64,000 bases of DNA from Leucophora obtusa (taxonomy: Eukaryota; Arthropoda; Insecta; Diptera; Anthomyiidae): contig OX465299.1 in assembly GCA_949987735.1 (NCBI GenBank), positions 136,675,415-136,739,414 of the forward strand, written 5' to 3'. Position numbers and translations under genes: made by a program. Below are positions 23,648 through 34,762 of the stretch, piece by piece (position 1 is the stretch's first letter; the number at the start of each line of letters is the position of its first letter). The notes beneath the pieces were generated by a model, which was not told where the DNA came from, did not search any database, and saw only the letters and a program-made list of their open reading frames with translations.

Positions 23648-25082
23648 TATACCCTACACCACTATGTGGTCAGGGTATTATAAGTTTGTGCTGATGTTTG
23701 TAACACCAAAAAATATTGGTCGTAGACCCACCTTATAGTATACCGATCGGTTCAGAATTTTTTTTTATTTCGATTTAACGATGTCCGTCCGTCCGTCCGT
23801 CCGTCTGTCTGTCTGTCCATGCAATCTTGTGCGCACTCTACAGGTCGCAAATATTAAGATATTTTGATGAAATTTGGTACGCAGACCTATGTTGGCCCAA
23901 GGACGAACAAGTTTGATTTTTTTGAACATCGGTCCATGTTTAGACCTAGTGCCCATATAAGGGTCCTACCAAAATTATACTGTTTATACGCTGCAGGTCG
24001 TAAATATTAAGATATTTTGACGAAATTTGGTACACAGACCTATATTGGCCCAGTAACGCAGCCTATTGATTTTGGTGAACATCGGTCCATGTTTAGACCT
24101 AGTGCCCATATAAGGGTCCTACCAAAATTATACTGTTTATATGCTGCAGGTCGTAAATATTAAGATATTTTGATGAAATTCGGTACACAGACCTATATTG
24201 GCCCAATAATGCAGCCTATTGATTTTGGTGAACATCGGTCCATGTTTAGACCTAGTGCCCATATAAGGGTCCTATCAAAATTATACTGTTTATACGCTGC
24301 AGGTCGTAAATATTAAGATATTTTGATGAAATTTGGTACACAGACCTACATTGGGCCAATAACGCAGCCTATTGATTTTGGTAAACATCGGTCCATGTTT
24401 AGACCTAGTGCCCATATAAGGGTCCTACCAAAATTATAATGTTTATACGCTGCAGGTCGCAAATATTAAGATATTTTGATGAAATTTGATACACAGACCT
24501 ATATTGGCCCAATAACGCAGCCTCTTGATTTTGGTGAACATCGGTCTATGTTTAGTCCTAGTGCCCATATAAGGGTCCCCCCAAAATTATATTGTTTATA
24601 CGCTGCAGGTCGCAAATATTAAGCTATTTTGATGAAATTTGGTACATAGACCTATGTTAGCCCACGGACGAAGCCTATTGATTTTGGTGAACATCGGTCC
24701 ATGTTTAGAACTAGTGCCCATATAAGGGTCCCCCCAAAATTATATTGTTTATACGCTGCAGGTCGCAAATATTAAGCTATTTTGATGAAATTTGGTACAT
24801 AGACCTATGTTAGCCCAAGGACGAAGCCTATTGATTTTGGTGAACATCGGTCCATGTTTAGAACTAGTGCCCATATAAGGGTCCCCCAAAATTGGCTTGG
24901 TTACAAACTGCAGGTCGCAAATATTAAGATATTTTAATGAAATTTGGTGCGCTGACTCACATTATAGAAAATTTTGATATAAGCCCCATTTTAACCCATT
25001 CGAATTTCGGATCCAAACAATACACCAAACTGGTGTAGGGTATTGTATAGTCGGCATGCCCGACTTTAACCTTTTTACTCGT
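23648..25082 (-). repeat. 154-bp tandem repeat array B, seven units, inverted relative to A
   Basis: The same architecture as array A, read on the minus strand: TATACCCTACACCACTATGT at 23648, a GTCC/GTCT microsatellite at about 23780-23820, seven units with GTGCCCATATAAGGGTCC, and an end at CGGCATGCCCGAC and CTTTTTACTCGTT. Arrays A and B face each other across 195 bp and form a 2.9-kb imperfect palindrome. Confidence 0.85.
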
Positions 25083-25277
25083 TTCTACTAATTTCCTTAC
25101 ACTGCATATCAGTAGGCTTAATTAGCTAAAATTAACAAAATATACCTAAGGGCGCAAATACATAAATTTCCAGTAATAACATCAACATTTTCAGTAGCCA
25201 TTACAGACTTTTTTGCTAAGTGGGCGACTTTTATAGTCAGAATAAAGCACGAGTTTAAACTTAAATTTTACTTTAAT

Positions 25278-26711
25278 TATACCCTACACCACTATGTGGT
25301 CAGGGTATTATAAGTTTGTGCTGATGTTTGTAACACCAAAAAATATTGGTCGTAGACCCACCTTATAGTATACTGATCGGCTCAGAATTTTTTTTATTCC
25401 GATTTAACGATGTCCGTCTGTCCATCCGTCCGTCTGTCTGTCTGTCCATGCAATCTTGTGCGCACTTTACAGGTCGCAAATATTAAGATATTTTGATGAA
25501 ATTTGGTACGAAGACCTATGTTGACCAAGGACGAACAAGTTTGATTTTGGTGAACATCGGTCCATGTTTAGACCTAGTGCCCATATAAGGGTCCTACCAA
25601 AATTATATTGTTTATACGCTGCAGGTCGTAAATATTAAGATATTTTGACGAAATTTGGTACACAGACCTATATTGGCCCAATAACGCAGCTTATTGATTT
25701 TGGTGAACATTGGTCCATGTTTAGACCTAGTGCCCATATAAGGGTCCTACCAAAATTATACTATTTATACGCTGCAGGTCGCAAATATTAAGATATTTTG
25801 ATGAAATTTGGTACACAGACCTATATTGGCCCAATAACGCAGCCTATTGATTTTGGTGAACATCGGTCCATGTTTAGACCTAGTGCCCATATAAGGGTCC
25901 TACCAAAATTATACTGTTTATACGCTGCAGGTCGCAAATATTAAGATATTTTGATGAAATTTGGTACACAGACCTATATTGGCCCAAGGACGAACAAGTT
26001 TGATTTTGGTGAACATCGGTCCATGTTTAGACCTAGTGCCCATATAAGGGTCCTACCAAAATTATTCTGTTTATACGCTGCAGGTCGTAAATATTAAGAT
26101 ATTTTGATGAAATTTGGTACACAGACCTATATTGGCCGAATAACACAGCCTATTGATTTTGGTGAACATCGGTCCATGTTTAGACCTAGTGCCCATATAA
26201 GGGTCCTACCAAAATTATACTGTTTATACGCTGCAGGTCGCAAATATTAAGATATTTTGATGAAATTTGGTACACAGACCTATGTTGGCCCAATAACGCA
26301 GCCTATTGATTTTGGTGAACATCGGTCCATGTTTAGACCTAGTGCCTATATAAGGGTCCCACCAAAATTATATTGTTTATACGCTGCAGGTCGCAAATAT
26401 TAAGAAATTTTGATGAAATTTGGTACATAGACCTATGTTGGCCCAAGGACGAAGCCTACTGATTTTGGTGAACATCGGTCCATGTTTAGAACTAGTGCCC
26501 ATATAAGGGTTCCCCCAAAATTGGCTTGGTTACAAACTGCAGGTCGCAAATATTAAGATATTTTAATGAAATTTGGTGCGCTGACTCACATTATAGAAAA
26601 TTTTGACACAAGCCCCATTTTAACCCATTCGAATTTCGGATCCAAACAATACACCAGACTGGTGTAGGGTATTGTATAGTCGGCATGCCCGACTTTAACC
26701 TTTTTACTCGT
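25278..26711 (-). repeat. 154-bp tandem repeat array C, seven units, same orientation as B
   Basis: The third copy, nearly the same length as B (1,434 against 1,435 bp), with the same ends and microsatellite (about 25405-25447). Unit variants differ in order from B, for example CGAACAAGTTTG-type units occur at two places. The hAT-like element at 26718 is inserted immediately at its outer edge. Confidence 0.85.
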
Positions 26712-26717
26712 TATGAT

Positions 26718-27833
26718 TAGGGATGCCGAACGGGACTGGTTTTTATAAATCCCGGGATTCGGGATTTTGAAAATTTAAATCCCGGGATTTTTCGGGGCTT
26801 TGGTATTTTCTTGTTTCATCATATTTTTAATTTTAAAAGTAAATAGCTGAAATAGCCCCTAAAAATTTAAATAATTCATTATAAATCTACTTATTATTTC
26901 TTGTAGTATGAAGAAATAAACAAATTAAGCCGGATTCACAATGCTGGAGTACTCCACGCTGCAGAGTGGAGTGTATAAAATAGAGATAGGATGACACAAA
27001 ATATATATAAGTGCAAAAAAGAAAGGAACAAAATCCACTCAGAGTGGAATACTACAGCATTGTGAATCTGACTTTAAACAGAAACTACACTCATAAAAAT
27101 AAGTATGTAAAAAAGCAGAGAAAGCTACCAAAAATTAGCAAAAAAATCCGCGATTAAAACTACTGAAATCAACTGAACATGTTTACTAAATAATTGCTAA
27201 ATTTCCGAAATTTAAGAAATATACTAATGACTTAAATGTAAGCAAATTGCAAATTACTATTTTCCTCTGAAGAAACTTTTTAACCAAAAGTAGCTATATT
27301 TGGCTAAAATTAATTGAATCCAAATCCAAACTACTCTGCTGAAATCATCAGAAATATTTAGTGACTATTAGTTTTTTTAAATCAACTAACAAAAAATATT
27401 AAGCACATACCTCTGCTGATTTCAGAAAGGCAGATTGTTAGATTTTTCTAATTTAACAAAAATTTTCTGTTTTTAGTCGATAAAATTATTTTGCATGAAG
27501 TTATGATTTTAACAAATAATCAATAAAATATTTTTATTTTATATGATTTCCGTTAAAAGCTAAATTACAATTTTCAGAAGTTTCACAGCTGAATAAAAGT
27601 TTTTAAATTATAAAGGTTTTTATTCAGATTTATTTAATCTGTAATCTATTTTAATCTATTATTTATGAATGGGAAAAATTAGTTCTTTAATAACTTTTAT
27701 TAAGATATTAGATTTATATGACTTAGGTCGAATATAACAATGAAAACAATAAAAAAAGAGATAAAATATGCCAAATAATTAAATCGGAAATCCCGGGATT
27801 TTTGGGATCGGGATTTCGCGAACGTTATCCCTA
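26718..27833. mobile_element. hAT-like nonautonomous element with AATCCCGGGATT ends
   Basis: Left TAGGGATGCCGAACGGGA and right CGCGAACGTTATCCCTA are imperfect inverted termini. AAATCCCGGGATTT palindromes follow inside both ends. The flanking octamers GTTATGAT (26710-26717) and ATTAGGAT (27834-27841) match at 6 of 8. The YARNG start and 8-bp duplication fit hAT. The interior holds the left end of a TACACTCATA-family MITE from 27085 (TACACTCATAAAAATAAG) and a pair of outward-facing CCACTC/GAGTGG words at about 26950-27050. No transposase. Confidence 0.7.
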
Positions 27834-27841
27834 ATTAGGAT

Positions 27842-28010
27842 AGACCATCCCGTTTGTCAGCCCATTGCTTTTCCTCTAGGCTGAATTCGATTTAAAATTT
27901 TTTACTAAAATTTAAATTTTGATTTTTTTCAGTTTAGAAATTTGAGTATTTTGTTTATAAATAAAATTATATCAACAACAGAAAATCAGTTGTGTTTTTT
28001 AATTGGAGTC
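27842..28010 (-). repeat. tRNA-derived SINE-like unit, minus strand
   Basis: On the minus strand: a tail with AACACAACTGATTTTCTG and TTGTTGATATAA, then a tRNA-like head CCTAGAGGAAAAGCAATGGG and CTGACAAACGG. The head is cut off at the hAT-like element boundary (27833-27841), before the B-box. It matches the plus-strand units at 32380-32755. Confidence 0.6.
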
Positions 28011-28132
28011 ATTAAAAAAAAGATTAATGTTTTTGTTAGATTTTAATTTAGAGTGCAACGACTATCAGGCTGTGTGTCTAGCCCCTGCTTACAAACACTT
28101 ACATTTAGCTGTTTTCTAACTTTGAATTTAAA

Positions 28133-28797
28133 TATGTGACAGCGCATAGAGAATGGGACCTAAGGGTAAAAAAATCAATTTTTTTTTTTTGATGTGGACA
28201 ATATCTAAGCATCGAATGAGACCGATCCCATGCCCCAAAGGTGTTCCGTCCCAGAGATATGCGCGTTTTATGAAAGTGAAGTCGACGATTCTTAGCGCAA
28301 ATAGAAAGGGATGAAGGGAATTCGTCCACCATTTCATCCTAAAACAAACAGTAAGAATGTTATCAGTTTTAAATTATTTTCGCGAATAACATAATAAGGT
28401 TATATGAAAAAATTTTCGTATTAACAAAGTGATATTCACGATTTAAAAGAATTATAAATGAGTATTTATTATAATTCACAATTAATAATTTCAGAAAATA
28501 AAGCTGGATTCGAAAAACCGCGAGCAAAATTGATATCAAACTCATGGAAACAGCGCGCTAGGTAAAAAACAGTAAAAACCAACTACACAAAACAAGAGGT
28601 AGGGACGACCTACGCGCGTTTTCAAGGTTGACCAACACGTTCCTGACGTCATGAGATGTGTCGCTTTTAAATGAGACCAATACCAACACGCTCAGTGATG
28701 GTACACCAAAGATACACGTATTTAAATCTTTAAAATGGCTCTCCTGAAAAAAACCGGTTTTTACCCTTAGGCCCCTTTCTATTTTGCGCGTCACATA
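28133..28797. mobile_element. TATGTGAC-ended MITE, long copy
   Basis: Left TATGTGACAGCGCATAGAGA and right TTTTGCGCGTCACATA, with GGGACCTAAGGGTAAAAA inside the left end and its reverse inside the right. 665 bp. Small frames inside read into the termini and have no homology. A 157-bp deletion derivative lies at 38335-38491. Confidence 0.75.
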
Positions 28798-28933
28798 TGC
28801 ATATGTGTGAAACTAAAAAAAAATTATTATAAAAATTAAAAATTCTGCTCCTAATTAATTATCAAAATAATGGAATTTAATAGTTGTTTGCAATGATGTT
28901 GATAAAATAGTTTTAACATATAATAACAAATAA

Positions 28934-29565
28934 CACTATGCGACAGTCAAAATCGGGATGGGATGAAACCAACGGGAAATGTTATATCGGTCAAAAACAA
29001 GTTATACGTGTCCCGGCGTTTCGCTGGGTCACCCCTAGGAATCGAGATATATCTTTTTTTGACATAACTCGAGAACCACTAGTCCGATTTTGCTCAAACA
29101 ATTTTAAAAAAATTAAAAATTACAATTTCTTTAATCTGTTCATATAACGTTTTTCTATATACTCAACAATTTTGCCGGTAAAAATAAATGTTTGTTACCG
29201 CTACCATAAAAATCAATAACCTTTTGTTTATTACTTTTTTTTTAATATTTTAGGCAAAAAATATTTTTTTCTTCATACGTTTATTTTTACCGGCAAAACT
29301 GTTGAGTATATAGAAAAACGTTATATGAACAGATTAAAGGAATTGTAATTTTTAATTTTTTAAAAATTGTTTGAGCAAAATCGGACTAGTGGTTCACGAG
29401 TTATGTCACAAAAAAGACCACCAAAGGTCAAATCGATATATCTCGATTCCTAGGGGTGACCCAGCGAAACGCCGGGACACGTATAACTTCTTTTTTAACG
29501 AAATAACTTTCCCCGGTAGTTTGAACCCTTCCCGATCACAGACCCCTACCATTTGTCTCACAGTG
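28934..29565. mobile_element. Foldback element with 260-bp arms, 3-bp TAA duplication
   Basis: CACTATGCGACA at 28934 and TGTCTCACAGTG ending at 29565 are flanked by TAA (28931-28933 and 29566-29568). The arms carry CGTGTCCCGGCGTTTCGCTG, CCCCTAGGAATCGAGATATA, CATAACTCGAGAACCACTAG and TGTTCATATAACG in mirror image, separated by only about 80 bp. The CATAACTCGAGAACCACT.GT block and the 100 bp inside it match the inverted termini of the 41393-44680 transposon, so this is probably a nonautonomous relative of that family. Confidence 0.8.
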
Positions 29566-30794
29566 TAATTAAACATATTAGCTAACTTTTTTTGTCAATC
29601 AATAAAAATTAAACTATACAAAAATATATATTTTCTGTAGGGGTTGATATACTGTGGGAAAAGAGGGGTAAGTTGCGGTGCGAGCACTTGTCCCGTGACC
29701 GGTGAAATCGGGACTGCTCTCGAAAGTACCGGTCCTGTGAGTGGTGAAAAGAGCATCGGTTTGAAAGTACCTGTCCCGTGATAGTTGAAAATGGGACTGA
29801 GTTGTCAATTATTCGGGTGTTTATTTTGATCGATTAAGAGAACAAAACAATTTTGATTGAACGATTATTTGAGTAATTATTAAAAGTTATTGGATTAATA
29901 CTTTACGTGTTGAGTAGGCGCTAAGAAATCAATTCATTCACCAGATTGTTGTACATTTATTGCGGAACTCTTGTATGTACAGTGGGGAGCACTGGTGAGA
30001 ACATTTTGCATTTCAGGAAACTTAAGTACCGCAAAATGTCTGACATGGGGACAAAAATACACTTTTCTAAAGACAAACTGTGAGCTAGATCCAAATGTGG
30101 CCTCTGGGAAAACAAAATAGTTTGTTTTATCGAAATATTCCGAATTGTATTTTCCTTTAAAATGCTTCTTGAACTTTTTAGAAAGCTTTTTTATTCTTGA
30201 AAATATCGTCCGTTAAAATTTCATTTCAAGCATTTTTTTACAATTTTGCTTTTAAACTATCAAATAAGCATCGAAAAACTAAAAATTCAAGTGCTTCAAA
30301 ACTTCTTTGAAAGTCATTTCTTTCAGTTAAAATCAAGTTCACAAATTGAGGTAACTTTTTGGAATTTCTGTTTTAATTTTCTGTCAGCAATAGATAACAG
30401 AATATAAATAATTTTAAAACTACATAAATATCAGGCATTTGAAATTGCTAAAATCAAATTCTATACTAAATAGATATCTCAGATATGGTACGAGACATCG
30501 AGAATCGAATTCCGGAAAGAGGATATTTCTATTATATGTAAGTAATCCATTGCTAATACAATTTATTCAAAAATGGTCAATCCAATAATAAGCTGAGGAC
30601 TTGGTATCCAACTTAAATGCGAATAAAATGCATCATAGTGTGATAATTTCTAGTACAAAAGAGGAAACATTCTAATTAAGAAATAAATTGCTCATGTATT
30701 AGCTAATTCTGGATCTTCTCATGACAAAACATGCATTTTGTAGGCTGTGATTAACAAAATTTAAATTAGCCACACTCACCGCTATGCCGAATAT
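29566..30794. other. No gene recognised; GTCCCGTGA-type repeats
   Basis: From 29686 to 29810 the words TGTCCCGTGACCGGTGAAAT, GGTCCTGTGAGTGGTGAAAA and TGTCCCGTGATAGTTGAAAA form a diverged three-unit tandem repeat of about 50 bp. The remainder is AT-rich. Confidence 0.5.
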
Positions 30795-30870
30795 ATTGTA
30801 TCTTGTTAAGATGTGATACTACGTGGCATAGCCTGTGCAGAGGGCTGCCGGTTAGATCCCCGGTCATAAC
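30795..30870 (+). repeat. tRNA-like fragment
   Basis: An A-box-like CGTGGCATAGCCTGTGCAG is followed closely by a B-box-like GGTTAGATCCCCGG. The spacing is too short for a tRNA, as the anticodon arm is missing. Probably a degenerate tRNA-derived repeat. Confidence 0.4.
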
Positions 30871-31023
30871 AATACACAAAAAGTTTTTCATATAGAGAGA
30901 AATTAAAAACTATAATTACTTTGGTCAATTCACATATAAAGTAACCACTGACGAGTCTTTGGGTGAAACGAAATTGCGGCAGTCTAGTGATTCCCTTGGG
31001 TATGTTAAATTTTTGCAATGAAA

Positions 31024-31060
31024 GTGTTTTCTTCTTCTTCTTCTTCTTCTTCTTCTTCCT
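31024..31060 (+). repeat. CTT trinucleotide microsatellite
   Basis: About ten uninterrupted CTT units followed by CCTG. Confidence 0.95.
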
Positions 31061-31355
31061 GTAAATGAACTTTAGAAAACATCTCAAGTAATTAATTCTA
31101 ATATTAATTACGATTGTCCTATGCGACGGCTACAAATACTTTACTCGAAAATTAGCAATTTTTTTTGGCACTTTTTCGTTCGGCAATATATCAGAAACTT
31201 TCGACATTCGATATAATGGTCAAGTGAGGATATTCAAATTCCTAAGATTTTTCAAAGGTTTAAAAACTTTTTTCCAAACGTGCCAAAAAAGTGGTGCGGC
31301 AAAAATTGTATAAGAGCTGAAGTAGCATGATGTGATAAACGAATAAGTACACTGT

Positions 31356-31572
31356 GCTCCCAGCAAAAACAGGGTTTCAACTACTTCCCGGCCAATTTGT
31401 TCACTTAATTAATTTTGTTCGCGATGTCCCAAAAGTAATGGGTAGTCATTACTTTGTATGTTTTTGTAAGGGAGAAGGTAAAGACTACGCATAATTTTGG
31501 GACATCGCGAACAAAAGAAATTAAGTGAATAAATAGGCCGGTAAGTAGTTGGAACTCTGTTTTTGGTGAGCC
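31356..31572. mobile_element. Foldback MITE, 217 bp
   Basis: Left arm GCTCCCAGCAAAAACAGG, TTCAACTACTTCCCGGCC, TTCACTTAATTAATTTTG and TTCGCGATGTCCCAAAA. The right arm is its mirror image from about 31492 to 31572, with about ten differences in 85 bp. The loop is about 50 bp. Noncoding; the two minus-strand frames here are read-throughs of the hairpin. Confidence 0.8.
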
Positions 31573-31856
31573 TAGTCGACTCAAAATCATTTCTGAGTCG
31601 ATTTGGCGATATTCGTCCGCAGTCTGTCCACATAAACTTTGTAATCACACCATAGGTTGCAAACATATTCAGCTCCCCATATAAACCCACCTTCCTAGTA
31701 TTTTAGTTTCGAGAATATACATAGTTATCAATACACATAGAAAATAAATTGGTTGGAATTCTATCGGAACCAACGAAATTTTTTCATTATTCAATAATTT
31801 TAATTGCAGTTATTTAAAATTCACCATCAGGAAAGCTAAATTTATTTGTGAACAGA

Positions 31857-31950
31857 ACCAAAACACTGTCACAATATCCAAAATATTGGCTTTTCTAACT
31901 AAAACCAAAACACTGTCACAATATCCAAAATATTGGCTTTTCTAACTAAT
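31857..31950 (+). repeat. 47-bp tandem duplication
   Basis: AACCAAAACACTGTCACAAT continuing to ATTGGCTTTTCTAACT is present twice in succession without internal differences, so the duplication is recent. Confidence 0.9.
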
Positions 31951-32261
31951 ATTGAAAAAATAGTAACTTCTACATTACCTTCAATACCAACAACTACCAA
32001 TTTATCGAAGATTTAGTCATTTGAATAAAATATCGGCAGGAAAAATCTAGTATTAGTTGTGTTTCAATAAAAACGATCACTATATCCAAAGTATTAGTTT
32101 TTCCAATAAATTTAAAAATTTTTTTCAACTTTAGTAGCTCTAATCATTAATTTCCATTATTTTGGTAATTATAGTAATATATTGAGACTAGGAACAGACA
32201 TGTTATTTATCATAATAAAATTTTGGAATGTATCATATTTTTTCGTTTCATACATAAATGT

Positions 32262-32755
32262 AAGTATCTGTGGCGCAGGGGGTAAGACACAGCCTTATAG
32301 CCTTAGAGATCTGAGTTCAAACCTCAACCAACGCATTATATTTTTTTTATATTTTTTTTTATTGATTCAAATTAAAAGACGCAATTGATTTTCTGTTGTT
32401 AATATAATTTTATTCAAAAACAAAATATTCAAATTTTTAACCTAAAGAAATTCAAATTTGAAATTTGACAAAAAAAATTATACCGCGTTTAGCCTATAGG
32501 AAAAGCAATGGGCTGACAAACGAAAGATCGCCAGTTCTATCAGGGTTCGGGACATAAATTTTTGTCTTTTTAAATTAAAAGACACAACTGATTTTCTGTT
32601 GTTGATATAAGTTTATTTATAGACAAAATATTCAAACCTAAAGAAATTCAAATTTGAAATTTGACTAAAAAAATTTAAATAGAGCTTAGCTTAGAGGAAA
32701 AGCAATGGGCTGACAAGCGGAAGGTCGGCGGTACTATCCCAGTTAGCGGCATAAA
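32262..32755 (+). repeat. Array of three tRNA-like heads separated by a common 100-bp tail
   Basis: Head 1 (32262-32335) has A-box-like TGGCGCAGGGGGTAAGAC and B-box-like GAGTTCAAACC. Head 2 (32483-32558) and head 3 (32685-32755) share AGGAAAAGCAATGGGCTGAC and B-box-like AGTTCTATCA or GGTACTATCC. Between them lies a conserved tail with GATTTTCTGTTGTT and AAAGAAATTCAAATTTGAAA. None folds as an intact tRNA. The structure suggests tandem or multimeric tRNA-derived SINEs, transcribable by Pol III in principle. Confidence 0.6.
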
Positions 32756-33856
32756 AAATTGTAATTTTTAAATAAATTTTGTGGAACGTGTTATTCTATT
32801 TATAGAATTTATAATCCACAATCTATTAACGCAACAGAAATTGTAAATAAACTTCGGTAATTACAACGGTATTAAAAATAAATAAAAGTGATTGTACCTG
32901 GAACTAAAAAACTTCGGTTGGAACTACGAATTTGTTTTCTTTGTGTATAAATTTTTTTCATAAATAGGGTTACAATAAACGGTAGGCATTCTTTGGTTAT
33001 CATTTCTTTTATTGCTTCCAAAGTTACAATTAGTGTTATTTTACTGCCCCCTTCGAAGTTAATCTAAGCAACTTCCTGAAGTATTCTTCTTTCTACTACT
33101 TTCTAATTTAAATATTATATTACTTCCTTAATATAAAGCGTAAGTAGTGTTAAGTAGCTATATATGAATGCTTCCATCCTATGATAACGCAATGTTAAAT
33201 TCATCGATGAAACCATCAGAAAAGAAGTGATGCCTTTGCCACAGTAGTAATGCATTTATTGTTTCTTTGGCGGATATATTTTTGCTGGGATATTTCGGGA
33301 ATCCGTTAAGCGATTTCAAAAATAATATTCCTATTCAGCAGATTAAAATTTATTAGAAACGATGTAAGAAAATCATTAAAAATATTCGAAATTTTCCGAG
33401 AATCTAAAATTTTTATACTTATTTTTTTTAAAATATTGCTTCCTTTGATTAGAACTAATAGCAGCGGTGGACCGCTATAGGTAACGCTCACATTTGTGTA
33501 TCAAAATTCGCTAACTTTCTATTTTGTCTATTCGTTATATGGGAGTAAAGCACTGTGATTCGTCCGTCCTGCGGTTATCAACCTACAAAAGATAATGTTC
33601 TCATTTATAGACATTTTATGTATTTATGTTGGGTGAACACACAAACACAAATTTTCGTGCTGTTATAAGTGTGTGTCACTGGTTAAAACTTTACAGTGAA
33701 TCTATTAATAAAAGCAAAACCTTCCAAAAGCGGAAACGTTATATAAAATTTTTGCAACGAAAACTATACAGTAATAAAAGGAAAATATATTATTTCGACA
33801 AAATTTTATTGCAATTAAAAATTACCATATTTTTATAAATGGATAAACTGTACACA
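32756..33856. other. No gene recognised
   Basis: AT-rich with ACTTCCT/TACTTC words between 33050 and 33150. At 33281-33295 ATATTTTTGCTGGGA is a reversed CCCAGC-type terminus without an identifiable partner. The small frames at 33306-33491 and 33626-33838 have no recognisable motifs. Confidence 0.4.
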
Positions 33857-34762
33857 CCCAGGTAGAAATTGCCGACGGTACAAAAAACAAAGATCTGGCA
33901 AAGCGTTGCTTTACAATGGTACAAAAAAAGCATTGCAAAAGCACTAATTTAGAACGCTTTGCCAACCTTGGGAAAGAGTGCTTTCCCAATACTTGTTTTA
34001 CAAAGTTTACTAAATACCACCGGCAAAACATCAGTTCAAAACGATTTGCCAACGTTAGGTAAAAGGACTTTGCCAGTGCCCGTTTTACAAAATTTACAAC
34101 CGTATATAAAAAATACCACTGGTAAAACATCTGCTTAAAAAGAATTGCCAACGTTTGTTAAAAGGACTTTGCCAGCACTTGTTTCACAAATTTACACTGT
34201 ACATGAAAACATACTACTGGCAAAACATTGGATTGCAGCGATTTGCCAACATTTGCAAAAAGAATTTTGCCAGTACTTGTTTTACGAAACTTATGACTGT
34301 ATGTAAAAAATACATAAACTGATCACTTAATATTCACCCTATTTAAGTACCAGCTTTCAAGTCTATTGATAAAACTGGAAAATTGTTCTTATGGTAAAAT
34401 TTGTGTGAAAATCTATTGAATTTGTAGTTTTAAGCTGAGATGTATTCGCTTATTAGATACAGTGCTGCTATACTAAAATTTACGTTTCTCTTTTTTTCGG
34501 GATTGGGATTTTACAGATTTTTTATGAAGAATTGAATAAAAAACAGTTGATCTAAAATATCGATTGGCAGAGCACTTATTTTACTATTGTTACCAATGCT
34601 TTGCCAACGTTCGGAAAGATAAACGGCCAACCGAAGATCGACGTTATCATTTCAAGGTTGATCCAATACTTTAATTTTCGAAAAACGGACGCTCTGCCAG
34701 CGCTTGTACCACCATATACAGTGATTTGCCAACGTTTTGCCGTTTGTATTTTTCTACCTGGG
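33857..34762. mobile_element. CCCAGGTAGAAA element, 906 bp
   Basis: Left CCCAGGTAGAAATTGCCGAC and right TTTCTACCTGGG; the dinucleotide CA flanks both sides. The body repeats CTGGCAAAACAT and TTTGCCAACGTT about every 90-120 bp. The left end also matches the right end of the 47759-48670 element in reverse, so the two belong to one family. The minus-strand 109-codon frame at 33822-34151 is the tandem body read through, not a gene. Confidence 0.75.

Noticed and set aside
23135..23956. Pair of small ORFs beginning MGTRSKHGPMF on both strands
   Set aside because: They are the same satellite unit plus microsatellite read in arrays A and B; the frame exists only because the unit lacks stops.
22161..26711. 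CRISPR-like array
   Set aside because: Units are 154 bp and directly tandem without short unique spacers, in a eukaryotic repeat landscape.
31405..31690. Overlapping minus-strand ORFs
   Set aside because: They are read through the foldback hairpin; no homology and no start context.
33822..34151. 109-codon minus-strand ORF with internal repeats
   Set aside because: The repeats are the tandem TTTGCCAACGTT body of the 33857 element, and codon use gives no domain.
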